Assembly (NCBI GenBank): GCA_033296885.1
Contig: MU863945.1
Location: 62,001-126,000, forward strand
DNA from: Triangularia verruculosa
Taxonomy: Eukaryota; Ascomycota; Sordariomycetes; Sordariales; Podosporaceae
Length of the DNA stretch: 64,000 nt
Reading direction: 5' to 3'
Shown here: positions 46,833 through 57,654 of the stretch, in pieces
Numbering within the stretch: the first letter of the stretch is position 1
How the letters are laid out: each line of letters starts with the position of its first letter
Translations under genes and position numbers: made by a program
The notes under the pieces: generated by a model
What the model was told of the DNA's origin: nothing
The model's database searches: none
What the model saw: the letters and a program-made list of their open reading frames with translations, nothing else

Positions 46833-47375
46833 ACAAAACTAAACATCGCAAAACTCATCCGTCCAACCCATCCATCCATCTCAGCAAAGTTATTCAACCA
46901 AACCAACAACCAAAGCAGTGTGTCCCTGTTCAAAAAATAGACAAGAATCGAAAAAAAAGGGGAATCAGAGAAGAGAAAAAAGCAAGCCATGGAGAGAAAA
47001 AAAGACAATAATGGGGAAAATAATAGAAGTAAAAGAAGAAAAATAGAAAAGAAAAAAGACATGAAAAGGACATTCACATCATAAAGATGAAAAAGAAATC
47101 AGTAAAAAAGAAAAAACCATAAACCACACACAACAACTACAAGCAACTCACACACAATCTCTTTCTCTTCTTTTTCTTTTCCATCATCATTCTCGCTCTT
47201 CTCGCCTCACAACCCTCCACATCAAATCCATCACCACCACCACCGCCCCAATCACCACCAACCACCCCACCACCAACCCCAAAACCACCACCCAAGAAAC
47301 CAACCTCTTCACCACCTCCCACCATACTATTCTCACAATTCCCTGCAGCTGCCGCTGCCGCTGCCGTTGCCCTCT
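46831..47375. other. 3' flank of the kinesin gene
   Basis: Purine-rich, A-rich sequence on the + strand (long GA and AAAAGA runs), then CCACCA-type sequence near 47,220-47,300. It probably contains the kinesin 3' untranslated region. No gene supported. Confidence 0.4.
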
Positions 47376-50300
47376 CTAGAAGCAATTCAGGCTCCCCTTC
47401 TTCTTCTTCTTGCTGATCGTATTCATCCTCTCCTCCAGATGCGCCCTCGCAATCTCGGCATCTCTCCTCTTCCTCCTCTCCTCCTCCACCTGCTGCAGAC
47501 TCCACCTGTTGTCCTGCTGCGGCTTCTCCTTCAGGTCCTTGATCTCCTGCTCCAGCTCCTGCGCCCTCCTCCTCCACGCGTCACAGTCCGCCCTGATCGC
47601 AATCTGCTGTCGCTCTAGATCGGTAAGAGCTTCTTCCAGTGTGGTGGTAAGCTGCTTCTCTGCCTTGAGGTGCTTTTCAATGAGCCGGATGCGCGCTTCC
47701 TGATCTTCTTGGATTTGGGAGATGCCGCCCACGTCTTTTGAAGGGGGTCGTGGGGTGGGGGAGGTGGTGCCGGAGTTGTTGGGTGGGAGGGGTGGTAAGG
47801 GGATGGCGGGTGGTGGTGAAGGGAGGGACGCAACCGAGGAGGATTTGCGGACGCCGTGGCCGTTTTGTTGCGAATTGGAGCGTTGCGGGGTGTCATTGTC
47901 GTTGGAGGACGAGACGATGCCATCGTACTTGGCCTAAGAATTGTGTTAGTACTGAGTAGAAACCATGTTGCTGAGGGGTTGATTGAAACATACCTGAAGA
48001 GAAGCATACTCCTCCTTGATGGCATCCAACTCGCCCTGCAATCGCACCTTGGCAGCATTCGCCTCCTCCAACTGCTGATGCCTCTCCGTCTGCAAAAGCG
48101 ACAGCCTATTGCTGGCAGCCTGAACCTGATCGAAATTCTTATTGAGCTGGTCTTCAAGCTCCTCCACAAGCCGTGAGTTCTTCTTGTTTTTGGTCTCGAG
48201 ATCAACCACCTTCTTCCTAACCAAGGCCACCTGCTCCTTGACGGGGAACCCTTGACCGGTAGGGGCCTGGGCCCTCTCAGACTCGGCAGCCAGGACCTCG
48301 GCTAAGCTGGCTCTAACAGCCTCGAGGTCACGCATGACTGTGTCGTTGATGTTGGATAGCTCGACGATATCCTGCTCCAGCTCCAACCGTCTGCCTTGTT
48401 CCTCTGAAAGAGCCTTCTGACCGCCGGCAAGATCTGCAATGCGGTCGCTAATCCTCTCAACGCTGACGTCAAGTCCGAGAGCATACGCCACTTGAGTGGC
48501 AACCTTCATGAGCTCTTCGCGAGCTTCAGTCAGGTCACTCTCAAGCTGCTTGGTCCTGTTAACATGATCCGACTTGAGAGCCGCCAGCTGAGACTCCAGA
48601 TCACGTCTTCCAGCCAGCATGATCTCGTTGACATCCTTCTGGTGAGCTGATTGAAGCTCGTGGACACTCTCTTGGTGAGCCTTGATAGATTGCTCATGGT
48701 CGGAGATCTGAGCCTCAAGCTTCGCAACAAGGTCCTTTTGAGCGTTCGCCTCGCTGGTTGCCTCATCACGTTCCTTGATAGCCTGCTCCAAAAGTTCCTT
48801 GGTTTCCTGGTGTTGTTTCTCAGCCTCCGCAATGGCAGTCTTGTTGGTGCCGATGAGGGTTTTGTACTCGTCAATTTCTGTCCGGAGGAAGTCGACCAAC
48901 TTCTGGTCTTCGTTCTCAGTTTGCCCGGGGGTTTCATCAACCGCCCGCTCATTACCACCCTCAGGCTTCTTTTCGTCCTTGACCTCCGAAAGTTTGGCGG
49001 TAAAAGTAGCGACCTGAGCCTCGAGTTCGCTAATAGTCTTCTTCATCTGCTCCTCATTATCCTGCAGGGCCTGCACAGCAGACTTGTGCCTTTCCTCCCA
49101 GCTCAAAAGCTCCTTCTCCAGCTCCGAAATCTTCTCTTCACGAGCAGCCAGCTGAGCGGCAGCCTCTTCCGAAGCGCCGTTAGTGTCGACATTAGAGTTC
49201 GTGCTGACAGTGGTTTGCTTGATTAACTCCTGCAGTTCGGCGAACTGGGTTTCCAGCTCCTCCTCCCGCACCTCATTCGCCTGCTGCAGCTCCTTGATGC
49301 GCATTTCGCTCTGCTCCAGTTGGTTCCGGAGATTCGACACAACCGCCATATCCATAGGAGAAGCGGCCTTCAAACTTGACCGTTCGCGGGTCAGTCCAGA
49401 GATGATGGTCATCTTAGTCTCCATCTCCTTCTTGGCCGTCGCGACGTTGGTCTCAAGTTCCTGTATCCTCTCGGAGCGGGCGTGGAGCTCGTGCATGGCA
49501 GCGTTGAGGTTGAGTTCAAAGTTCTGCATTACATCCGGCTGGTCTTCAAAGTGTTCAGCGGCAATGTTTCGGAGTGATGCAAAAGACCTATGAGCTCGAT
49601 CGATGATCATGAGCGTCTGGCTGGATTTTCGACGGATGACATGTCCCGCCTTGGTAGAATCCTCGTTGGCGGCCTGGGCTCTGGCGACCTGGGTCTTGAG
49701 CTCTTCCACCATGTCGAGTGCGTGGTGATGCCTCTCCTCCAACTGAGCATACCGCTCGGCCAGTTCCTTCTCCGCAGCCTCCTTTTGCATGGCGATAGCC
49801 TTCAGATGGCGAACCTCAGAAGAGGCATCGGCGCCGTTTGTGGGCTCAACTGGCGAGACAGGTGCGGAGTCGGATTTGGGAACAGCTGTGCCGGCATCCG
49901 AGACATCCAAGGTTGCTGAAGGAGACTCCAAGGCTGATGAAAGCTCCGAGGAGAGAGACCGCATTGACAGATGCGTAGTATCCTTGGTCTCGTATGTTCT
50001 AGCATCAGACAGGAACGAGGTAGGTCTCGTCAACATTGGCGATGTTACAGAGAGCATGGAGTCTCGCTGGCGGTTGGGATGCTTGGCCTCGTCCACCATG
50101 TCCTGCAGCTGGCCGAGGGCACGGAGAGCCTCTTCATACTTGGCATGGAGCAGGTCGTACTCATTGAGTGTCGCCTCATGCTCGACCCGTAGACCGAGAA
50201 GCTCTTGATTCATAGTCTCGAGCTTGTCAGCCACGAATTTGGACTGAGCGGGGCTGGTAGGATACTCGAGCACCTCGCCATCGTTAGCCAATGGTGACAA

Positions 50301-52841
50301 TTTTCGTGGTGGTTTATGCTCATCAACAGGCCCATCAACTTCGTCTTCTTCCGGAATATCCTCCTCTCCACTCTCCGGGATTGTCTCCTCCAGTTGGCTA
50401 TGACGGCTGACGTGACTGTGGCTGCGAGAATGATCAGCGATGCTCCGGCTAGCCGTGCGCCGGTGACCGGCTCCGTTGGTGGTGCCGTTGGTTGTTCCGA
50501 CTTCGGCCTCGGGAGCCGGTGTTGTGGGCTGAATCTGGTCCAACTCATACAGCAACGAATCCAGCTTTCCGAGACTGCGTTGGCGCTCCACCACCTGTTC
50601 CAGCCTGTCGATCTCTCGTTGCATCAGCTCAGCATCCTGGTCAGCCTCGGCAAGGCGCTCCTCCAGCGTCGAGATGTAGTCTTCACAAGCAGCTTCATTT
50701 TCCCGAACGCGTGCAATTTCTTTGCGCAGCTCCATAATGATGGCCGCGTTCTTCTCCTCGCCCGACGTGTGGCCGTCCAGCTTGGTCTCCAGGTCGTGCA
50801 GATAGCTTTCGGTATTGGCCTCACGGTCCATGAGCTTCTGCAACCGGGCCTGGAGCTGATTATTGATCGTTTCCACGTAGGCGTAGCTGGACTCTTTTTC
50901 CAGCAGAGAACCTTCGGTGTTGGACAGGGTTGCCCTGGTACTCGCCAGCGACTGTTCTAGAGACTGAATCGTCTTCTCGTACTCCAACACGACTTGTTCC
51001 ACCGCCTGCGCAAAACTATTGGAGCGATTTAACCGCTCTGTGGCACTGTCGCCCAGGTTCTTTTCAAGCTGGTTCTCCGACTGCTCCTCATCGCGAGCCC
51101 GGGCCAGCTCGGCAATCAGCTTCGCATGCCGCTGGCTCAAAGCCGTATAGTTTTCCTGGGCATCCAGTAGCTGGTTCTGGAGTTCCACCTCCCGCTCGCT
51201 CTGCCGCTCGGGCCTCTCGCCTGGAGCCAGGGTGCGTCGCTCCCCCCCGCTGCGTTCTGCACTCCGGATTTGTTCCCGCAGAAATGCTACTTCGGCCTTG
51301 AGACGATCGATTATGGCTTGCTTATCCCCCTCCTCAACCTGCTGGATCCGCGGCTTGCTCTGGATCGCTCGGGCCCTCTGCGCATATTGGACCGTGTTCA
51401 ACGTCTCACTGAGGTGGAATTCGGCTGGCGTAACACAGGCAATCATGTACGTGACGGCATTCCCGCCCAATGAGTCTTGGAGCAGTCGCGTTAGCTTCGA
51501 GTCCCGGTATGACACATGCGCTCCGGCCTGTCGCGACGACAGCTGCGAAATAACCTTGCCGAGCGCTGCCAGACCAGCATTAATCGATATACCCTCCTTC
51601 GCCCGCTCTCCTTGGGCGCCCGTGTTCTTGAGACGTTCACTGCCGGCTAAATCCACGAAATGCATTTTGCTGTCCGTTGTTACCAGAGATTCGCTCTGGG
51701 CCAGGCCTTCCACCGGCATCGAAAGGCGCCTCTCTGCAGCCGTCGTCGGTTTGCTCTTCTTCTGCACCAGGTTCAAGCTGAATACGGCATGAGATCGCGA
51801 TGATCGTGCGTTTATCGCCGTCGCATCCGTCTGTCGAACTGTCGATCCTTGGTCCAGCACGCTCATCAGGTCGTCCACTGAGTTAACTTCCACCTGCCGT
51901 AGGCCGGTCAAAAGGATGTTGCCCTTGACATCTTCGCGAATCGTTACGGTCCCTCGTTCATGCAATGGGATGGTATCGTCTACCAAAAGGTCTCTCAAGT
52001 GCTCGTTATAGATTTCGACATATGACGCGCGCAAGGTCCAGTTCTTTTCCGCCCCTTTGCTGAAACTAACAGGCGGGTTCGAGAACCGAGCTGGTGTCCG
52101 GAGCTGTGACATGGAACTACGGTTAGGATTGGCCTTGGGGCCTTCTAGTCGTTCAAAGAGCGCAGTGGCGGCGCGTGGAATCACGCCTGTTGGGGATAGT
52201 CAGCACCATGCAGCCGCTTCAGTAACTGGAGTTTTGGGGAATCTGCTCACCCATTTGCTCCACACTATCCTGGTCGCCGGCTGTGCCCATCGTGTAGGAC
52301 TTGCCTGCACCGGACTGGCCGTATGCGAGAAGGGAAACATTGTATCCCTGGGTGAAAGCGTTGACGCCCTCGTCCAGATACTCCCATATTCCGGCCTGGC
52401 CTACTTCGGGGCCGAATACTCTATCAAAGACAAATAGCTTGCGGCCTTGCGGTGACTCGATGGACAGATTCGTTGGCGAATGCACCTGGACCATAGAACG
52501 CTGGAACCGCTGAGGTATAAGCTCGAAACCCGGGTCTTCGGGCTTCAGAGGTGGGCGCACGCGGACCACTGCTCGAGATGTCAGAAATGCAGGTGTCCGT
52601 GGTAGTAGTGGCACGCGAGACACAGGTCGGCGTGCCGGGGGTTCACCAAGTGGGATCCGAGGCATGCTGTGTACTCACCAACTTTGACGGCAGTTTTTGT
52701 GTCCTCATCAGAGGCTCTACTTCCTCCGGCCGACTTGCCCTGCATGCTCATGCGACTGCTGCTTCGCGGAGCCGGGCGGACCATGGCGCTCGTCGGCCGT
52801 GCAGGCAGTGTGCCTGGCGACGCTGGTGGTGAGCTCGCCAT
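47376..52841 (-). CDS. Long kinesin, N-terminal motor (kinesin-4-like)
   Basis: Microtubule motor of 1744 residues from four exons: 52841-52679, 52571-52251, 52186-47994 and 47933-47376. The motor domain spans about residues 50-440, with P-loop GQSGAGKS at 139-146, switch I NARSSRSHAVF, and switch II VDLAGSER, then GERAKEGISINAGLAALGKVI. After it come over 1100 residues of predicted coiled coil rich in Glu, Gln, Leu and Ala, broken by acidic and Ser/Pro linkers, including one near GTTNGTTNGAGHRRTASRS. The final exon adds a proline-rich linker, another coiled coil and a lysine-rich end KKKKKGSLNCF. An N-terminal motor and very long stalk fit the chromokinesin/KIF4-KIF21 group best, but the family name is an estimate and kinesin-7 is possible. 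Cargo is not evident. Confidence 0.9.
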
Positions 52842-53954
52842 AGCAGCGAAGCGGGACTGGGGGCGTGGAGCTCTAATAAGTAGTAGGTCTCGACCTAATC
52901 AATCGACTTGGACCGGCGCGGTGGGACGGGCCACTCGATTTTTGCCGCAGTCGAAACCACTCTGACTTTTGACACTCCTCGAGCTCGTACAAGCAAGCAC
53001 AGGGCCAATCGTGGAACGTGTGACGGGACGAACCGCTGCCTCGATGGTTAAAAGGAGGCAGAAGACGGATACGTCGAACAGCAACGACCCCGCAAAAGGG
53101 TTTATGCTTCTGCACTCGGTCGTCTGGCAGGCGTCATATGTTGTCAACTTCCAGATTGTCGTTGAAAATGGAGGATATTTTCCTGTGTCGTCGGCGGGTA
53201 TTCTGGGGGAGGTTGCTGTGTGAGGCCAGGGGCGCTTGGGAAGTCCCCTTGTTTATTTGATTGCGCCGACAAGGGTGGCGCAAATTACAAACGCGTCCCC
53301 TGAAGCTGCGCCGGGGGACCGATTGGGATCCCTGGAGTCGCTTCGCAATAAAGTTATCGACTCCGGATGCGAGCCGACACGATAGAGCAAAACGCAACGT
53401 TGAGCCCTCGGTTCCCGGTTGGTGATGATGGTTTTTTTTCTTTCTGTTTTTCTCTTTCTTGTCTTTGCCCGTCAGTGGCTCGATTACCGGTAGTCGCTGT
53501 TTTTTCTGGTGGCCCTATGCGGTGAGACGGCGGCCCAGGCGAAAATTTCTGAAGATTTCTCAGGTTGTTGGAGAGATAGCGAACAGCCCAGTCAGAAACC
53601 AGAATAAGCAAGCGCCAGGTGTTTCTGATGCCCGACGAACAAGCAACAGACACGCACACGCTTACACACAAATAAGATATTTGCAGCAGAAAAAAGAGCA
53701 AACTTCAGCAGCAAACCACTGCCCTGCGGAATTTGTCAGTCACTTCGAGTCCTTCAGTGTCACCACACAGGCCGTGTTGGGGGTGAGGCGGGTCGTCCTT
53801 GCAGCGTTAGCTCGAGTTGTACCAAGCAACCAGATGCCAAAAGCAGACTAGCTCCCAGTGCGCACATCAGACGGCGGCTTCCCTCCGTTCTGGGGACGCG
53901 ATGCTTCCCCTTGCAAAGGCCGAACGCTCTGGCCACGAGGTGACATGGAGCCTA
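52842..53954. other. Kinesin promoter region and left side of a repeat island
   Basis: 1.1 kb between the kinesin start and a miniature transposon. No supported gene. Short open frames run through it but match nothing recognisable. Confidence 0.4.
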
Positions 53955-54212
53955 GCACGCTGTGGACAAAATAGTTGGTACTGCAAGCTAGGATCACACC
54001 TTAAAATAGTAGAAAAAGGCCTATTAACTATCTTCTTTGGGCTTATTACTATCCTTTAATACGATAAGAGTATCTTTTGAGGTGTTCTTAACATCTTCCA
54101 AAGCTTATTAACTATCTTCCAAGGCCTAATAACTATCTTTTAGGGCCTATTAACTATCTTTCAATACTGTATTCCCTCTTTGCAGTACCAGTTTTTTTGT
54201 CCAGGACGTGCC
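53955..54212. mobile_element. TA-flanked miniature inverted-repeat element (MITE)
   Basis: A 258-bp non-coding element between two TA dinucleotides (53953-53954 and 54213-54214), each inside a CCTAG word. Its ends are inverted repeats: beginning at CACG, 25 of 31 bases match, both ends containing TGGACAAAA and TTGGTACTGCAA or CTGGTACTGCAA. A TA target duplication with inverted ends of this length is the hallmark of Tc1/mariner-class non-autonomous elements. The inside is AT-rich and consists largely of seven 21-nt units (separate entry). No transposase is encoded. Confidence 0.8.
54025..54171. repeat. Seven-unit, 21-nt tandem array inside the MITE
   Basis: A degenerate TAACTATCTT core recurs at starts 54025, 54046, 54067, 54088, 54109, 54130 and 54151, always exactly 21 nt apart. 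The last three cores are identical; between them sit variants of TCCAAGGCCTAA and TTAGGGCCTAT. The 54067 and 54088 units are the most diverged. Confidence 0.8.
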
Positions 54213-54216
54213 TAGG

Positions 54217-55600
54217 ACCCGACTCCGACCCGACCGACGCTCGCAAGAGTCAAAAACCTCGGCCGTGGTCTGATGTGAGGGCTGTGGTCTGTTCAAGGTG
54301 AACGCCCGTGTCTCCTTTCATCTCTTTCCATCCAAATGCCGCATGTGCCCCGTCTATTCCCAGCAAATGCGAACATGACGATCTTCCTTCTGGATCTTGT
54401 TTGCGTGCTTCCATGTCCACAGTGGGGTCTGGATGAGCTGCATCTGAACTTCTATCCCAGGGGTGCAGCACAGGGTTGCAGCTTCTCCTGGATTGCGGAT
54501 TGGACGAATTTAGCTGCAGAACCTGAAAGGCACAAGTCGAGCAGATGCGGAAAACCACTTTGCAAGCTTTGGGGAACACCATCTGCAGGCACAGCACCAC
54601 TATTCGGCAGCACTATCCAATGATGGACTAGGTAGTTGAACCTTCTACGCCCCTTCCGCTAGAACCTCCAACATTTCCAGTCTCTTCAGGATATCCAAGC
54701 ACATGATTGCCACCCATGAGGTCCCCCAACTTGAAGAAGCAAAGTTACACCGCGCCAACCGCAAGGAGATGCTGTCAAGCAAAGATTTATTTGTCAGCTA
54801 CTGAAGAAGACGAAGGAAATAGTTCCCTCATCTTGACAGCGCTCTTCCGGCCTGCCGGTTCCAAAGCCATCCGTCCCGGGCGGCCGGTGCGGTACGGGAC
54901 GGCTTACTGATCTAAAACCCGTCCCTTACGACCGTCCAAGCCATACCAATCCCTCCGGTCCGGAGAAATCGGCGATGCACATGACCCGCCTGTGCCTCTG
55001 TCTACAGTCCACAGAGAAGGATTGCGTGGAACGATGCAAATAACCGCAGCGGAGAATTCCTTTTTGACACGGACTGTCCAACTGTTGTCAGAACCATGAA
55101 CTCCATTTTCAAGTGTCGTCTTAAGATGACAGCTGATAGGCGGGACCACAGTTTCAGAATCTCTGGTTGCAGCAGCTCAAGCACACATGCCGCGAACATG
55201 CAACGCCTTGACCCCTTTTTCTTCATGCAAGTCAAGTCAGAGGGGGCAACCTAAACACCGACCAACCATAGCCCCGATGTTGATTGTCTCCAAAAAGACA
55301 CGGCATATAGCTTCAATATATTGTGCCATGCCAACCGATTCCTCAAAGATCCCACATGATCCTTCTGGGTATGAACAAAAGCTTTCGTACCCGAGAGACT
55401 GTGATGCCCCATTGGGGGAGGTCACACGGGACTCGTGCCCTCCCCGCTCCCCTCACCGGCGGGCCCCATATCGGAGCGGAGCGGAGCGGTGTCGCATTCC
55501 CGCTTCTGGAACCCGGTCCGATAGAAAGAAACGTTTCTTTCCTAAAGCAGAAATGTTTGGGAAATCCCTCTCCCCTTCGACTTTAAGACATGTGCGCTTA
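54217..55600. other. Spacer between two mobile elements
   Basis: 1.4 kb without supported genes. It includes a GC-rich patch near 54,840-54,950 (CCGTCCCGGGCGGCCGG and CCCGTCCC words) and a GGAGC-type short repeat near 55,473-55,490. Neither has clear boundaries. Confidence 0.4.
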
Positions 55601-55608
55601 GAGGTTTG
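55601..55608. repeat. Left target-site duplication GAGGTTTG
   Basis: An 8-bp direct repeat identical to 56737-56744. It abuts the outer end of the left inverted repeat of the 1.13-kb element. Confidence 0.75.
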
Positions 55609-56736
55609 GGGCCCGGCTAGTAGCAGGCACAAATTATTCCTATTAACAAGCTACTAGCTATATCTCGCCATTAATATCCCATTACTCCGTATTTTCCTTC
55701 CACTTTATAACTTTCCCAGCGATTTTAATCACCCACTTCCGCCATTCCTTCTTACTCTCCATCTTATCTACTAAGGTTTAAAGGGCTCCGTTATTAAAAA
55801 TATCGAAGGCTTAGGCGATCTAAGTATATTAGGCCTTTACGTTAACCTTCTTTTTAAGGCTTTTAATTATAATTTAATAGCCGAAGTTAAATATAACGAC
55901 GGTATTACTAAAGTCTTCTATTACTTTAGAAACTTAATAGGTAAATTTATAATAGTTCGATCGAAAAAGTTTTTAATTAAAAGGACTAATAATAATTTAG
56001 CCTAAAATAGTAATAATAGGTACTTTTAATAATACTATTTTAGTATTAATTAAATAGTATAGTTAGTAGTATTAATCTTTATTTACTTAATAAACGGAAA
56101 TACTTTATATTTATTTATATTAAATTAAAATATAATTAATATAATATATATTATCTAAGTTATACAGATAAAATAGCATTAAGAGCGTTTATCTTATACT
56201 TAATTACAAGTATTTATAATTATTAAGCTTTTTCTGTGTTTTCTATAGTGCAAGGCGGCTACTAACTAACTTAAAAAAGCCTATTTTAGCCCGGTTTAGT
56301 TATCAAACTAGCTATATCTAGAAAGAAGGCTCTATAATTAATGATAAAAGCTTTTAAATATTATAACGGCCTTGGAAAAGAAGTAAAAATAGGTCTGAAT
56401 TATATAATCTATCTCCTTTTTATATTTCTTTATACTTTATTAATAATCTTAACTATTTTAAATATAAGGATAACTATAATAGTAATTATAGTACCTTAGT
56501 TATAGTACCTTAAGTACAGTGCCTTAGGTAGTAATAGTAGTGGTAGTAATAGTAATAGTAGTGGTGAAAAGGCCCCTAAAGAAAGTTTAGTTTAGGGGAG
56601 TTTGCACTTCTGGGGCTGGTTTTTCGCAGTGGTTTTAGCCCAAATTAATATTTAAAGACTTTTAAGAGAAGTACTTCCAATTATAGTTAGCAGCCTGTCA
56701 ACAGGAATAATTCGTACCTGCCACTAGCCGGGCCCG
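55609..56736. mobile_element. RIP-degenerated DNA transposon with 54-bp inverted ends
   Basis: A 1128-bp AT-rich block bounded by inverted repeats: 55609-55662 and the reverse complement of 56682-56735 match at 46 of 54 positions, starting GGGCCCGGCTAGT. All eight differences are transitions, mostly TpG/TpA or CpA/TpA. An 8-bp direct repeat GAGGTTTG abuts both sides (55601-55608 and 56737-56744), as after insertion of a hAT-type element. The interior has no open frame and almost no CpA or TpG, the trace of repeat-induced point mutation. The right end has one extra C beyond the left. The superfamily is inferred from the 8-bp duplication; no transposase can be recognised. Confidence 0.85.
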
Positions 56737-56744
56737 GAGGTTTG
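56737..56744. repeat. Right target-site duplication GAGGTTTG
   Basis: An 8-bp direct repeat identical to 55601-55608. It abuts the outer end of the right inverted repeat of the 1.13-kb element. Confidence 0.75.
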
Positions 56745-57654
56745 CCAACCTTGCTAGGGAAAGGGCCGTGCGCACGGACGCTATCTGCAAGAGAGGTCGA
56801 GACCAGAATCCATCATCAGACCAACTTTAGAAATTGCTCTTTCCAAGGCGGCGGCGAGAAAGTTGATCCTTCGTCTGATAGAGAAAAAGAGGTCCGAGCA
56901 ACCTCTGTCTGTCATCGATCATGGCTTGGAGTAACCACGTGCGAATATTCCCCGAGTTTATCTTTTCTCTGTCTTGGAGAGCTCCGTACGCCCGCTCATG
57001 GCACGCTTTGGAGACTAACAGGGAAGGTGAAATACTAGTAGTATCTGTAGCTAACAGGATTGAGAGTTAAGGGATTATTCGCATTGATATGGAGTTTGAC
57101 AGCTGAGACCTCTAAAGTTTAAGCATTGTTGACCGTTGAAAGTGGGGTAAGCTGTCGAGAGCCAAGCCTTATTCCTCCATAGACTAAGCAAGAGACAGCG
57201 ACACAAGACACAGGCTTGAAAGATAGTAAAGAGGTATTAGAAAGGAGATAGTGGGCGGGCCTTCGATGGAGTTCAAGTTATCAACTGGGGTTGCCCTCAA
57301 GTCAATTAGGTCTTTTCATAAGCTTTCTTGTGATGCTGCTTATCGACTATCATGTAAGATGGCGTGCGTAGCAGTCTCCGCCAGGGGTTGGAACGATTTA
57401 AGCTTTCCACGTGACACGGCGTAGCGTTCGTGCGCTCCATGTCGCGTCTGTTTCAACTGGCCAGGCGACACTTCCGACTCCAAAACGCGGCTTTGTGTCG
57501 ATGGCGTCCTACGTCATACAAACAACAAACAACTACCGGCAGCTGATGGATCACTTGTGACTGCCCCACAGCCGACAGCCGACTCCGTCTAGGGCTCATT
57601 CAACCAGCGACTCCCATCTATATTTGAACGCTGAATACGAAGCTCAGATGCAAC
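56745..57654. other. EME1 promoter region
   Basis: 910 bp between the transposon remnant and the EME1 start codon. Composition returns to that of ordinary genic DNA. No gene supported. Confidence 0.4.

Noticed and set aside
46713..46940. A + strand frame reading as a polyglutamine protein through the AAC repeat
   Set aside because: It is only the microsatellite read in one frame, with no conserved flanks, no splice partners and no gene-like leader.
47137..47577. A 146-codon minus frame rich in Gly and Glu overlapping the kinesin 3' end
   Set aside because: It is an out-of-frame reading of the kinesin last exon and its flank.
54840..54950. CCGTCCCGGGCGGCCGG and CCCGTCCC words as possible transposon ends
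   Set aside because: No matching inverted partner or target duplication could be found nearby.
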